From Emydura subglobosa (lineage: Eukaryota > Chordata > Testudines > Chelidae): a stretch of 64,000 nucleotides of DNA. The notes under the pieces are model-generated. The model was given only the letters and a program-made list of their open reading frames with translations. It did not search any database and was not told where the DNA came from. The stretch covers positions 3,362,032 to 3,426,031 of the forward strand of contig ML679960.1 of the NCBI GenBank assembly GCA_007922225.1, given 5' to 3'. This document shows positions 32,710 through 46,600 of this stretch, one piece after another; the first letter of the stretch is position 1; every line of letters starts with the position of its first letter. A program made the position numbers and the translations under genes.

Positions 32710-34125
32710 GCACAGGTGTTAATACAAGAGATTTTTAAGCTGGTCTAGTCCATGTAAGGAGTTCAGCACCAGAGATAGTATTTAACCACACAGCTGAAAA
32801 AGTAAGCAGAGGATAGAAAACGTGGATTTTATCAGTTCTGATTTAAATAACAAAGATGGTGACAATCATAATGATTAGGCATAAATAGAAAGTTAGTTTT
32901 AAGTTTACGGCTTTTGATAAGTAGTAAACAATGATAGTTTAGAGAAAATTTAGCTAGAAATCTAAAATGGTGGCCAATGTCATGCTGAGAGAGAGAAACA
33001 AAATGGAAGTGTTAAACTGACCAACAGCAGAAACGTAGACTAGGGTAAAATAAAGGTCACTCCTAATGCCTGCAGGGAGGGGTCAGTAGGCAGGAAGGAG
33101 GATCCAAAGCAAGTCCAAGTTTGAAGTAGCATATTGGACGGTTGATTAGTTGAAAATATTACCACTGGGTAAGGAAGATGCTGTTGATTGTCATTAAGAA
33201 AGCAACCAACCAGGAAAGGACAGAAAAATCATATACAAGGCAGAGGGCTGACAGGCTTGAGTGTCGGGTGATCCAAGGAGAAGACAGCAGCAGCAGAGAA
33301 GCAGAAGAGCAAGAGAAGACATCTAGGAGTAGCAGTGACAGCGGAACGCAACAATAGCAGTTTGATAGAGCAGAAGCAGCCCAGACGAAACAGAGGTATT
33401 TAACCAACAAGGAGACTGAGTATAATTCTTCTAAATATAAGGAATGTATGGGTATAACTGTAAATAAAGCTGGATGTCGCGTTTGAATGATCTCTTCTTA
33501 CCCCACCTATTCTATGATTGCCTGATCAACACGCATACAATGTTAGTTTGTAGCAGTACTATTATGTCATAATAATATCACTGTATACATATGTATAAGG
33601 GAATTGTATGTTATACTGTAATTAGTTTGGTATTTTAATGCAACATTGCATTAAGGCTTTATACGTATGTATGCAGGATTTCTTTGTTATAAGATGAAAC
33701 ATTGTATGTTTATTATGCAGCACGGCAATTACATATTCATAACATTGTAATAGGTGCTAAGGAAATGTTACATTGTGTTATGAGTATTGCATTGCAATTT
33801 TATGGTTTATATTATTTGATTTTGCATTGCATTAGGTTATATAGTTTATGGAGTCTTGTATTGTCTTAAGCAGCTTATTCCATATGTAATCTTGAGCTGA
33901 TTTTCAATTTAAAATCCAATTGTATTAGAATTTTAGTATTTAATAAAGAGACATTTTCAAAGAAATTACTGTCTGAGTGTCAATTCTTTGAGTGGAGGGC
34001 TGCATCCATGTCCTCTCATGGCTAAACAAAGGCAGGCAAGCCTAGGGAGTTCTCCAATTATTTAAATGGTAACCTCTGGTAAACCCTTATAAATCTCCTA
34101 AGGCGGACCACTTCTATTACCTGCT
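32710..34125 (+). mobile_element. LTR-like unit, copy 2 of a direct pair
   Basis: Blocks parallel to copy 1: GTCCATGTAAGGAGTTCAGC at 32747, TCTAAAATGGTGGCC at 32961, AAAATAAAGGTCACTCC at 33045, and AATTACTGTCTGAGTGTC at 33964. A TATA-like CATATACAAGG lies at about 33229 and AATAAA signals at 33463-33468 and 33952-33957. The copies differ at many positions and by indels, so they are old. Confidence 0.55.
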
Positions 34126-34589
34126 TTTAGCATTAAGACTTGGATTGGTTCATTAGTATAGCCAAGCCATTGTAGGATCTTGTGAGCCTTCCAAAGTTTA
34201 GTACAGTGTGTGTGTAGTAGGAGGAAAAAGATGGGAATGGTGGCAAAATTGAGACTTCTAAATGGTAATATCCCTTTTAAAGGTTTCTGGATTATGTTTT
34301 TCATCCTTCTATACTAACATGAACAGCCTGGCAGAGCAGAAATGTAAGAAGCTATACTTCATTGTGGAAGCTCTAAAAGGAGAGGGGGAAAGCTGTATAA
34401 CATCAGTCAGCCTGCAGCTAGTTGTATAAATAGCACTAAACAATTGTCTTTTTGTACAGAAATAGACAAATTTTCACTATGCTTGCTACCGATGATGATA
34501 CTGCTTTTAAAGAGCAGGAATACCATCAACTTATTGTGCATACAAAGCTAGCAATCTTTGGTGACGGTTTCTCCAAAAGTAACATTTTG
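34126..34589 (-). other. Presumed ACOT9 3' UTR and downstream
   Basis: Sequence downstream of the ACOT9 stop on the - strand. No AATAAA (TTTATT on the + strand) was found within about 450 bp, so the cleavage site is unplaced. Nothing else is recognised. Confidence 0.35.
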
Positions 34590-34678
34590 TTAAGGTGCTG
34601 CAGTAGTTTTCTCCACTTCTCTGGTTTCTTTCATGGTGGCACTGAAGTGCCGCCTTCCATCTAAATACAACATGGACT
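34590..34678 (-). CDS. ACOT9: ACOT9 last coding exon
   Basis: 89 nt encode ESMLYLDGRRHFSATMKETR through TTAAP and the TAA stop. The first codon is split G|AG. The acceptor is TTATTTCAG. The tail is as long as in human but diverges after RRHF. Confidence 0.93.
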
Positions 34679-37600
34679 CTGAAATAACATGAAGAAAGGG
34701 AAGAGTATTAAAAGAAAATGTCAAAAACTGAATTAAAAACTCAGCCATGAGATTGTACTGGGAACTGCACAAGAGACCAAGATTGAGAACCAATCAGAAA
34801 TACATTCGCAGTAATGGCAGGGTATAGAATAAATATAGTTTAGCATTAAGGGGTAGTTTGTGTTACATAACTAGTACTAGTGGTCTATTAAAAATTAAGT
34901 ATGCTCCTCCAGCAGACAGAAAATAGGTCTTTCCCTTCCAAGGACAAAATTTTAATGTGATGCATTAAAATTGCCACTTACCACCATATGTTTTTGGGAC
35001 AATCTGTGGTACTTCGCTTTCTGCCATAAACGTGAAATGAAAGACGTTGGTTGTGTTGTGCTCTCTGGTATCTGAATCATAAACCTCACTGTGTACTCTA
35101 ACCTGGATATAGCTATTTTCTGTATAACAAACCTAGACAGAACAGGGGACACAATTATTATTTTATCATTTACGCTAAAGAAAGGGGACAAGACAGAAGA
35201 AGAGTTAATTCTACTTCCTGACACTGGAAGTGAGTTTCTCTTTCCTAACTCATTGTTCATTGCCCGTGACTGTTAATTAAGACCTCAAGCTGAATAAGCT
35301 TTGTGGCTGTTTGAAAAGATACCAACTCCTACCTGTGCAGAAAGCAGTAATAATGATCCAATCTCAACTGGTCTTTGAAACATGATATCATCTACAGCTA
35401 CTACATAAGGTCTGGAACCTCTGGCGGAGGAAAAAAAAAGACACTTTGTATTCAAAAGCAGCAAAATGTATCTGAAACTGAGCTATATAAATACAAAAAA
35501 CACTAAAAATTGTTAAAGAATAATTCCAGGGTGCGAAGAAGAAAACAAATATCCCGAGGGAACGCTGGCATAGAGAAGCAATACATGTACTCCTGCCACA
35601 GTACTGGCTCCCATCCTCTTCCACTACACCACGTACTATGTGGTAGAATCAAAACACAATCTTCTGACACTGTTGGCTTGTCTAGTCCTCTTCACTTAGG
35701 CCTCACTCCTGCAAAAGCTTACTCACATAATTAACTTTCAGTATGCATAGTCCCACAGACTGCAGTGGGGCTACTCATGTGCATAAAGTTAGGCACATTT
35801 ATAAGTGTTTGCAGGATCGTGGCCCTAGTTAGGTTTCTAAGAGTAAGTGGCTATAAAATAAAAAACATAAGCCATTCATCATATCACAAATATGACACGA
35901 TGTAATACCTACAAGTATCCATGTTTGACATTTTAGACAGTGTGAGTATCTCCAAGAGTTAGTGATAGTAGCACAGAAAGGCACTTTAAAATTAAAACAA
36001 AATTCCATCAATTACATATTTTCCCAAATACAGATTGTAAAATCTGAGCTCTAGAATTCTGGTATGCAAATTTAGAGTTCTTAGTGACAATGAAAAGTGT
36101 GTTCTGACCCTGTTTAGGCTCAAGTTATAGCTAATGTCTCCTGCTGTTAGAATAGCCATTTAAATATCCTTTTTATTCCAACTATACATAGTTTGTAAGT
36201 TGGTTTTCCCTACCCATCAGTAAACACACAAAATTTATGGATTACTCAAATACTGCAAACCTCAAACTCACCCATAGCTGCAGGCAGCAGCCCATCCCAG
36301 CTCAAATGCTTTCCTCATAAGAAATCCCCCAAAAATTCTATTGAAAATGTTCCGTTCCTGCATTTAGAAAAAAATATCAAACTGGCAACAAGATGCATAT
36401 ACTCACACACCACAGTGGTAAAGCCCATCAGATTAATCTGTATTCTTATTTATGGAATTAAAAACAGTACCTGTAATGAGTACTTGGCAGCTATATTGCA
36501 CAATTAAAACATATACAGAAGTCAAAATGACTCTGATGCTTACTTCTGAAGAGCTTACCACATTCAAAACATAAAATCAAAAAAACAAAATTGTGATCAG
36601 CCCATCTTAAACACTCTTTGCAGAATCTGTCAAGTGTTTTCAAGTTTGTATTTGCACTTCCAGAATTGTACATTTGCTGACCCCTGCAGATAAACCTTTG
36701 TAACTTTAGGGCTTGCATTGCAAAAATCTGTGAGCCTAGCTGGTATATTCAATGCTAATTTAAAAAGATTATTCATGGCGGACGAAAGGTGTTAAAACAA
36801 TATGAACTGTTCAGTCAAAGTCTTGAGCACTCCAATTAGACTAACACTAACGGATACTGTCTCCTGAACACTACCCATTGCTCTCAGATGTCTGTGGAGG
36901 AATTTCTTTACATAAGAAACCTCTTCTGATAAATTAAAAGGAAGTGCTAATAGTCTTACATTTAGAAGGTAACTATATTTAAATGTCAGAACAAAAAAAA
37001 AAAACTGAGCCCAAGTTAAATGACTTAGATCCATCAACCTCAAAGATTAATGAGTTATTAATCAAAGTTATTGAGTTAAATAAAGATGATTCATAACTCA
37101 TTCGTTATGTCTTTAGTACTCCTTTAAATACCTGAGGATGGCAGATCTCCAAGCTCTTAAGTTTTGCATCTTCCATCCACACCGAATTGGGTGGTAGCAC
37201 ACGACTCCGAAAACTTACAGTCCTGTAAAAACAAGTGGCTTTAGGCAATACACTCAATATCCAGCTAGAACAGTACTCAACAAGTTACAACTGCAAAAAC
37301 AGAAACCCTCGCCTTGTGTGTGCATGCATACCAAGCCGGGATTCAAATGGAAGTGCTAGTAACATATGCTGTTTCTGACAGACCTCAAAAACCATAATCA
37401 GTCAGTGTCATTCTTGAGTAATGCAAGTGTCTAGTCCAAGGCCCCAATCCTTCAAACATGTATGCTCATATTTAACTTTAAGTGCATCATTTTAGTGGGA
37501 CTGCTCACATGAGTGAAATTAGACCCCAGTGCTCAAAATGCTTATGCATGTACTTAAGGTGGAACCATTGATCTTAAGACCATTAAAACCTCTTTCAATC

Positions 37601-40600
37601 CTCCTGACTTGAAGTGTATAACTAGCGAAAACAAAAAAAACCAAAGCCCACTCAAAAAACATTCTACACTTCCTAAGCAAGTCCTTCACCTTTTTTATTA
37701 GGGCAGTGGTTTTTAACCATTGGTCCATGGACCCATGGGGGTCCACGTACTATGTCTAAGATTTCCAAAGGGGTCTGCACCTGCATTTGAATTTTTTAGG
37801 GTTCTGCAAATGAAAAAAGGTTGAAAACCACTGGATTAGGATATAAGAAGATACAAGATGCCAGATGAATTAATCACAGACAAATAGTTTAAGATTTGCA
37901 AATTTGCCTACGGGATTATACATATATCTGCTAATTTTAATGGAAGATATCTAAAGCCACTAAGCAGTCTTGAAAATTTCAACTACATAACTAATTTTAA
38001 GAAATATACATTGTGAATTATCAGAATAAATAAGAGCTCTTCTAATGTTATTTCTATAGACCTTACAGGATTTTTGGTGTACTGTTATTCCTGTTTTTTG
38101 TTAATAAAGCTTTAGTTCAAGACTGTGTGAGTGCATGTGTCTAACTCTGAAACTACTCCTTCAGAAAGCTTAAAGATATCATGTATATAGGGGGATTTAA
38201 AAAACAAAACAAAACTAGAAATACAAATGGTAATAAAATGTTTCCCTTACCCTTTTTACTTTTCCCTTTCCTCCTTTCTCTCACTTCATACTCTAAATAT
38301 AAGATAATTTATGTATCTTACTTTGACTTTTTCTGTCTTTTCAGAGTCTGATTTCACTTCAGATTAAAAATATTATTAATTGTACAAAAATTATATTTTC
38401 AGCTTTCTTTTGCATATATTAGCATCCCTTTACTTCTTAATCTTTTCTAATTCTGCCAGTTTTCACCCATTTTATTTTAAGTGATGGGATGTGGAAGCAA
38501 AAAGTATCTGCATTCCTTCTAGTCATCTGCCCTTACACATCCAACTGCCACATTACCATCCCTTCTTGAAAGTTATTAATTCTTCCTCTCTTGCCTTGTG
38601 TCCAGTGTATTAAGGAATATGTTATGAACAATGGTTCTTTCTTCTGCAGTAGGAGCCATTTTCAGTAAGGATGCAGTGCTGAAATCAACTCTCCTTATCT
38701 TGTTCACTAAAGAAAAAAATTCATAAAACACAAAGACTGATCATCATCATTTGGTTTGAACTGCTTTACAAAGGAGTCAACTCCTTTTAAAATTCATCAC
38801 CAAACTAAGTGATTTTTGTATTCAGAGTCAGACTATATCAGAAATTTGCTTTTAATATTTGTCTACATTAAAGAAAAAATATAGGTTGTAATCTGCCCAA
38901 CTGAAGTCAATGGGAGTTTTCCAAACGGACTTCACTGAGGCTAGGATTTCACCCATACATTTTGTTTAAATGCTTTATTTTGAAATGGTCACTTAGCTGG
39001 GTGTGCCAATAGAATTTGTCCATTTTTTAAACACAGCAATGTACTGGAGACCCATCATTCACATACTAGGATATTCATTTAACCACTACAGAGTGATGAA
39101 TACTAAAGAATGCAAAGGAACTAATAGAATGTGTGACATTTCTACTTTTTGTATTATTGGCAGTATATACTCTAAATATTTATTGAAGATACCATAAGAC
39201 ATTTTGAGAAAAAGAAAGGTTTTAAAAGGCTTCTGGTGCTTTATTTCTGTTCACCTTTAAAAATAAACAAAACAAGGGACTTTAATAACAGAATGTAATG
39301 TGCCATTAGCAAGGATTTGTGCCTTATGTTCTTGTTTTTTTTCAAGTTGGCTTTATCGTGACAAGTTCCAAGGGTCCTGATGCTACAATCCATCCCTCAT
39401 ATCTCCCTCAATAGTGTTTCTGCGGTTCAGTTAGTTAGCTGCTCATGCATCTGGATTTCCCCACAAACTTGTGTGGTTATTGTGTATATGGCACAAAGAA
39501 CCAAATATATGAGGACACAAGTTATGATTAAACCAGTTATGGCGGCTCACAATTTTTCAGATTTTAACTAAGTTGTCTATTTGAGCTCATTTTGAATAGT
39601 TTTGAACTCCTCTGAAACTTTAAATCAAAAAGTCCCCAAGGATGAGGTAAAGAAAGAAAAATCAGTCATACATAGTACATGCTGCCACAAACCCCAAAGA
39701 TTTACCATGCACATACAGAAAACTAACAAGGACTTGCTCTGTACTTTATGTCTTGTGCAGTGGAATATATTTAGGATATAAAGGAACAGACCAACTAGTT
39801 ATTTCGATTGCCTCCATTTCTGGGTGCCCAAACTGACGCACCTTAAAGGGCTCAATTTTCAGAAGGTATTGAACACCCAATTGTTGAAAATCAGGCCCCT
39901 CTAAAGTGTTAAATTAGTCATCCAAAGATTAAAGCACCGAAAACTGAAGTCAATAGGATTTATGTGCACACAATGTTAAGCACGTGCTTAAATGCTGTCC
40001 TGAATAGAGGCTTTAATGGGTAAGATATTATGTGATTCAGCTTAAATAGTATGTGCCACAGTCCACTATGGAGGCAACACAAGATGCAGCAGTTCAGGAA
40101 GTATGATTTATTTAATTAACATACGTACCATTTCCTTACTCTGAGATAGTTATTCAGCACTTCTGAAGTAGTACAATACTATATTCAAATTGATATGGTC
40201 TAGATATGATTTAGATATGGTCTAACGCAAAACCCTATATCTGTACTCCAAAGAATTTGATGTGAGGGGGAAAATGTGTTTCAAAATCAGATTCAAAAGT
40301 CATGGTTTAGAGTCATCTCCAGGTACTACCAGGTATGTGGGGGGCGGAAGAAAATTTGATCTTAAATAAATTAAGAGTAATGCTTGCTAGTAGAATTTCT
40401 GAACTCTGCTCTCTCTGAGTTACTGCAATGAATCTAATACTGTGTTTTCCACTACCATAAGGTATACAGGAAGTATTACTTACATTCTCCTTTCTTGTAG
40501 ATTTCTTCCTCCTCCGGCCCCTCAGGAATTAATGGATTAACAAATGCTGGCCTATGGATATGAATTATTTTAAAAGTGATATGCTTTAGAAAAATTTGTC

Positions 40601-43600
40601 ATGTAAATGCACAGGGGGGAGATCAATAGGTACTCTTTCGTTTTTGTTTACATACAACCTACGAGAGAATGACATAGCTTTATCAGATAAGATTACATCT
40701 GGTGACACTAGAAGGTCACCAATTGGCTTCATTGCTCAGCAGATCTCAAACTGCTAACAGCTTTCTAGTATAATTAAAATTGAGTATAATAAAATTCTAG
40801 TATAATTAAAAATGAGTCTTCATTGCATTTATACTTCTTAAAGAGATAAATGATGACCAAAACTTTCATACAAGAAATGACTGCAGACTGAAACGATTTA
40901 AAAGTATAGTAAATTCAAGCTGTGATATAGGATTGTCTAAAATAATTAAATGAAATAACTTATAAAAAGTCTCTCTGCAAATGAAAGAGCACAGTGCTGG
41001 ATGTAGCAACTCTTCTCCCATAATATATTCATTTTGGCGATGGCCTTATCAGCAACCAAAAGCGGTTTACCACACATACGGCTTACCAAATAAGAACATA
41101 AGAAGCTGCCTACAGTCCAATTAAATTGTTTATTGCACTGCATAAATCTACAATGCCTAATTATATAGATCAAATTCACATACAAATCTTTTGCAAAGCA
41201 AGAGGACTGTTTAATTTTAAGAGCCCTCCCTTTCCATAATTTGGAGACGTTAACGTGACAATTTAAGAACAAAAGTATGTTCAGACTAAATATAAAGATA
41301 CATATATGCTATGTTTACATCATGCTAGATTGCTGAGACAGCTTCTCTCTGGTCCCCATCTTTGAAGGAGGCTGCTGGCAGCGCATTCTCTCCTTCTCCT
41401 TGGTCTGCCAGAGCCCAGATTTGCTAACTTTCCAGGCATGCATGCAGAAGGTTTTGCCTTCTGTTCTCTCACTATAGAGGAGGGAGCTGGGCTGAGGTGG
41501 TCTTTTTATATTATTTTGTGTGTTTTATTCTTTGGGATAGTTACCCAGATCTGAAGTTAGGAAGGATGGTACAGTGATTAGAGAAGTAGCCTAGAACTTG
41601 GGTCGCCCATGGCCAATTCCTGCTCTGCCACAGCCATCCTGTTTGATCTCAGTAAAGTCACTTATTCTCTCTGTACCTCACTTCCCTGTCTCTAAAATGG
41701 AGGTAACAGCACTTCCTGCCACAGAGGGGTATTGTGATATTAAACACAATAAAGACCGTAAGGTGCTCAGATACTATGGCAACAGGACCCATTTAATTAC
41801 TTAGGATAGATATTTTATAAACTTGAAGAAATAAACATGTTACCGTATTACCATGTCAAGGACACGGAATTATTTTATCACAAAAATATGTTTCTGTTAT
41901 TACACACACAAAAAGTAGTTAAACCTATTATGAATAGAGAGATTTAAGATTTTTGTAAATTGCAAACTAAAAAGGAAAGAAGTAGAAGTTTTAATTAAAC
42001 CTCCAAGAGCAATGCTAATGCCTTATAAACCAAAAGAGAAAATGATCAGTTTGTTTACTTTGCTTGGTCATTTAAAACAATGTGTAGAAAGTAAAATCAG
42101 CAAGATGGGGAAATGTAAATCAGAATTTTAAAATTCTTCAGAATCATTAACAGTCCCAGTTATTAGCTCCACAAGTTTTGGGTCCTCTAAGGAAGTCCCA
42201 GCGTTTTCAGTATGGTATTAAAGTTATATTTGAGATTGACCATTTACAAGTTGATGATCAGCTCTTCCCTCCCTTGATACATGGACCAATTAATTCTCAT
42301 GATTACAGGGAATAATCCTAGTGGGTTCCAAATGAATCTTTCTTCTGGAATGTTAATCAGGTCTACTGTTTAAATTCAGGGAAAACCCATTTCTAGAAAT
42401 TGGTCAAATGCCGATTGTACTTTGAAAACTACCAATAGTACTATATACAGCTCTGAGAAGCTCAAGCTCTCCCCAAAAAGAGACTGAAAATACACTGCCT
42501 ATTTCCTAACAACAAAAAGACAAGTATATCATTTATTTATAACTAAAGCAAATATAAAAGTTAAGAGCATTTGCCACTTTCCAACAACAACAATCTGGAT
42601 TAAGTGATATTCCCAAAGTTCCATACAGATAAATTACCTCTTGTTTTCTGGATCACGGGCCACCATGACAAAGGTTGCATCTAACACAGGACTATAAGCA
42701 TTGTCATGTAACTAAAACAGAAGAAACAAATCCAGTTTTAATCTCTACAAAAGTGACATTGTTTAACAGGCCACCCAGTTCATACTAATAATGCAGTTAA
42801 GATGTTGTTTGCTTTCATATTATTTCAACACTTTCCAGTTCTCTTGCAAGGGACCTAAAACAAGAGAAGTGCTTGACATAATATTCTATTTCAGCAAAAC
42901 TGCAATGCAACTATTCAGCAGTGATGCAGGTTACACAATTAGTATTAAAAAACATGGCAATTACTCTATTTACCAATTAGTTCCCACTTCCATTCCCAAA
43001 CAACCCCATGGAAAAATACCACAACAACCCATTATCACTACAAACTTGTCTACCGAATTCCAGCACAGAGAGGAATGACACACTCAGCAACAGATAATCC
43101 CTTATCTACTAACAGTTCAACAGTACAGACATTAGTTTTTAAGAGGTAAACTGGATCAAAATCAGAGGTTTTTTGTATTTGTTTTTCTAGAGTGTAGATA
43201 TTTAAGGATGTATTTTGAACAATTCAATTGCCACATTAGTATTTTTAATGGAGTTGGATAAATAATTGTGAATAATACATAATATTCATTGGCAGCTTTT
43301 CACTGAATAATTACTAATAAATAATTTAGCCAGGCTATATTTTTTGTAGACCAACTATACTCCACTTTGTACCTGGAGTATCTTATTTCATCACAGTCCT
43401 TCATTTGTTCCAGTAACTTTCATAAATTGTGTTTTACAATGCTAAAAAGTTAAGTTATTTTACAGACTAGAAGATATCAATAAACACCTTGGAAATTGGT
43501 CTGAAAACAATGAGATGACATTCAATAAAGGCAAGAGCAAAGGACTACATTTAGGAAGAAATAAAAATCAAATGCACAGCTACAAAATGGGGAATAACTG

Positions 43601-46600
43601 GCCAGACAGTAGGGCTGCTGAAAAGGATCTGTGGGGTTGTAATGGATCACAAAATGAATACAAGTCAACATTGTGATGCACTTGCAAAAACGGTTAATAT
43701 CATTCATGAGGGTATTAACAGGAGTGTCATATATAAGACTTGGGAAGTAATTGTCCCGCTTGACTTGGCACTGTGAGGCCTCAGCTGGACTATTGTGTCC
43801 AGTTTGCGGCTCCACACTTTAAGAAAGATGTGGACAAACTGGAGAGAATCTAGAGAAGAGCAACAAAAATTATACGGTTTACAAAACCTGGACCTACGAG
43901 GAAAGGTTAAAAAACTGACCATGTTTAGTCTTGAGAAAAGAAGGCTGAGGGGGTGGGACCCGATAATAGTTTTCAAATATACCAAGGGCTGTTATAAAGA
44001 AATGAAATACACTACCTGTCTCATCCACATAGATTCAGAGGCTTCAAAGCCAGATGAGACCATCATGATCATCCAGTCAGACCTCCTGCACATTTCAGGC
44101 TAAACCTCACCCACCAATTCCTGAAATAGGCCCATAACGTCTGGCCAAGTTATGAACTCCTCAAATCTTGATTTAAAGACCTCAAGTTACACAGAATCCA
44201 CCATTTCCTCTAGTTCAAACTAGCAGGTGACTTGTGCCCCACACGGCAGAGGAGACAAAAAAAAAAAAAAAAAAAAAACTCATGGTCTCTGCCAATCTGA
44301 CCTGGGGGAAAATTCTCTCCTGACCCCAAATATGGTAATCATCTAGACCCTGAGCACGTGGGAAAGACACCTGAGAAAGAATTTTCTGTAGTATCTCAGA
44401 GTTCTTCCCCTCTAGCGTCCCATCTCCAGACACTGGAGATATTTGCTAACAGCAGTTGCGGACAGGCCATGGGCCATTGTAGCCAATTTCATCATATCAT
44501 CCCCGCCATAATTTTACCAAGTTCAGTTTTAAAACAAGTTAGGATTTTTGCCCCCATTACTTCCCTTGGAAAGCTGTTCCAGATCGTCACGCCTCTAACA
44601 GCTAGAAACCATCTAATTTCAAGCCTAAATTTATTGATAGCCAGTTTATATCCCTTTGTTCTTGTGCCAACATTGGCCCTTAATTTAAATAACTATTCTC
44701 CCTTCCTGGGCTGTTATAAAGAGGATGGTGATCAATTGTTCTCCATGTCCACAGAAGGTAGGACAACAAGTAATGGGCTTAATATGAAGAAAGAGAGATT
44801 TACGTTAGATATCAGGAAAAACTTCCTAACTGTAAGGATAGTTACACTCTGGAACAAGCTTCTAAGGGAGGCTGTAGAATTCCCATCATTGGAGGTTTTT
44901 AAGAATGGTTAGACAAACACCTGCCAGGGATGGTCTAGATCAGTGTTTCTCAATTAAATTTGGCCACGGAACCCTTTTGAACTCGATAAATAATTGCGGA
45001 ACCCCCCAAACTCTTAACAGTATTTTTACATATGGGGCCAAAATAAATGTCGAAATAAGCAAATTATATACAAACAACTAGGTCAGCATTTCTCAATTAA
45101 ATTACACTTACACTCGATGCCCTCCGCCAAAAAATCCAGGACATCTTCCCTTTTTCGGCGGCACAGCGGCGAACAGCTGCTCTCGGCACGGCAGCGAACA
45201 GCTGCTCGCGGAACCCTGGGGTTTCGCGGAACACCAATTGAGAAACACTGGTCTAGACTTACGTGGTCCTGCCCCAATGCAGGGGGGTGGACTAGATGAT
45301 CTCTTGAAGTCCATTCCAGCCCTAAATTTCTAGGATGTCCTATTTCAATATCAATTCTAAATGCTGGCATTCTAATTTGGGCATCTTCTGATGTTAAAAT
45401 ACAGAAGAAAACATTTTCAGAAAGAAAGGAGGACTCTTTGTTTGAGAAGAAAAGCAGGGTTTAGGATCTGCCATGCGGCATCAGACCAATGGTCCACCCT
45501 GTCTTCAACAGTACCAGATACTTCAATGGAAGATATAAAACACCTACCATAAACAATAATGCTTTAAGGAGGAGAGAATAGGGAAGTATATTCCTAATCT
45601 TAAATTGTGAAACATGGGGGTTGTAGCCTTTCTAAAATATTTACCCTCAGTGTAATTTAGGTTTCTAAGGTTATCACTCATAATTCCTTCTGAGATGTCC
45701 AAGATATCTTGGAAGAAATTAAGAGAGGTTTCCTCTATAGAAAAAACAGAGGTTACTTACACCAGCCTGAAGCATGTGCATCTTCACTTCCATTGAGGTC
45801 TTCCCAACCCAGGAAACATTTCCAGTGAATTTGATATCACAATCTGGGTATATGACCTTCTTGCACAAATCTAGAACATACGTGACAGTGTGTTACAGCA
45901 GAATAACTGAAGTTTAGTATTTAAAAATCCAGGCTTTGGATTCTCTAAGGCCACTTCACACTGTGTATGCAGCACAAAGTGGACCTAAAGCAGTCAGAGA
46001 TGGCCAGCCAATATTGCACCCACTGCAGGGCAACTCTCTGCAGATGGAGGCAGCTCAACCAGCTTCTATACCAGCCAATCCTCCCAATAGCAGGTCTTGG
46101 CAGCACACAGAAGGAAGCAGAATGACAGACCACAGTAAAGTTCCACTACACCCCATCTTCCACTAGTGTAAGTTTCCTTCCCTGAGGATCCCTAAGCCCC
46201 TGTAAACTTGCTCCAGGCACACAGACTCAAAATGCAGCTCTGACTTGGTAAAGAATCAGGGCTATGGTATTTTCCGTTCACATAGCAAATTTATTCTGTT
46301 GCAGTTACCTGATATTAAATCAAGATTAGCTCTGGTTTAGAATCACCAGCAATGGACTCTCAAACACACAGTTAGTGTCACTTTTCAGCAGCAAGTCATC
46401 ATAATTGCCAATTACAATTAATCTGTTTTTAAAAATGGTTTAATAGATTTGTATATAGTAAGAAGGAAAGACCTCCGCTCTATTCCCAGCTCTGCTAGTA
46501 GGTTGCTCGGTGACGCTGGGCAAGTCACTTCACCTCTTTGTCCCTCCGTTTCTCCATTTATACAATGAGGATAATGATACTGACATCCTTTGTAAAGCAC

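Larger units (their letters stand above)
43440..45345 (+). mobile_element. CR1 LINE 3' fragment, host of two nested insertions
   Basis: Sense CR1 from about 43440 (CAATGAGATGACATTCAATAAAG) through GAGAAAAGAAGGCTGAGGGG to the 3' end (GGACTAGATGATCTCTTG, CCATTCCAGCCCTAAATTTC). It is split by an inverted CR1 (44001-44707) and by a hAT MITE (44941-45250). With both removed, the parts join in order. Confidence 0.88.
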
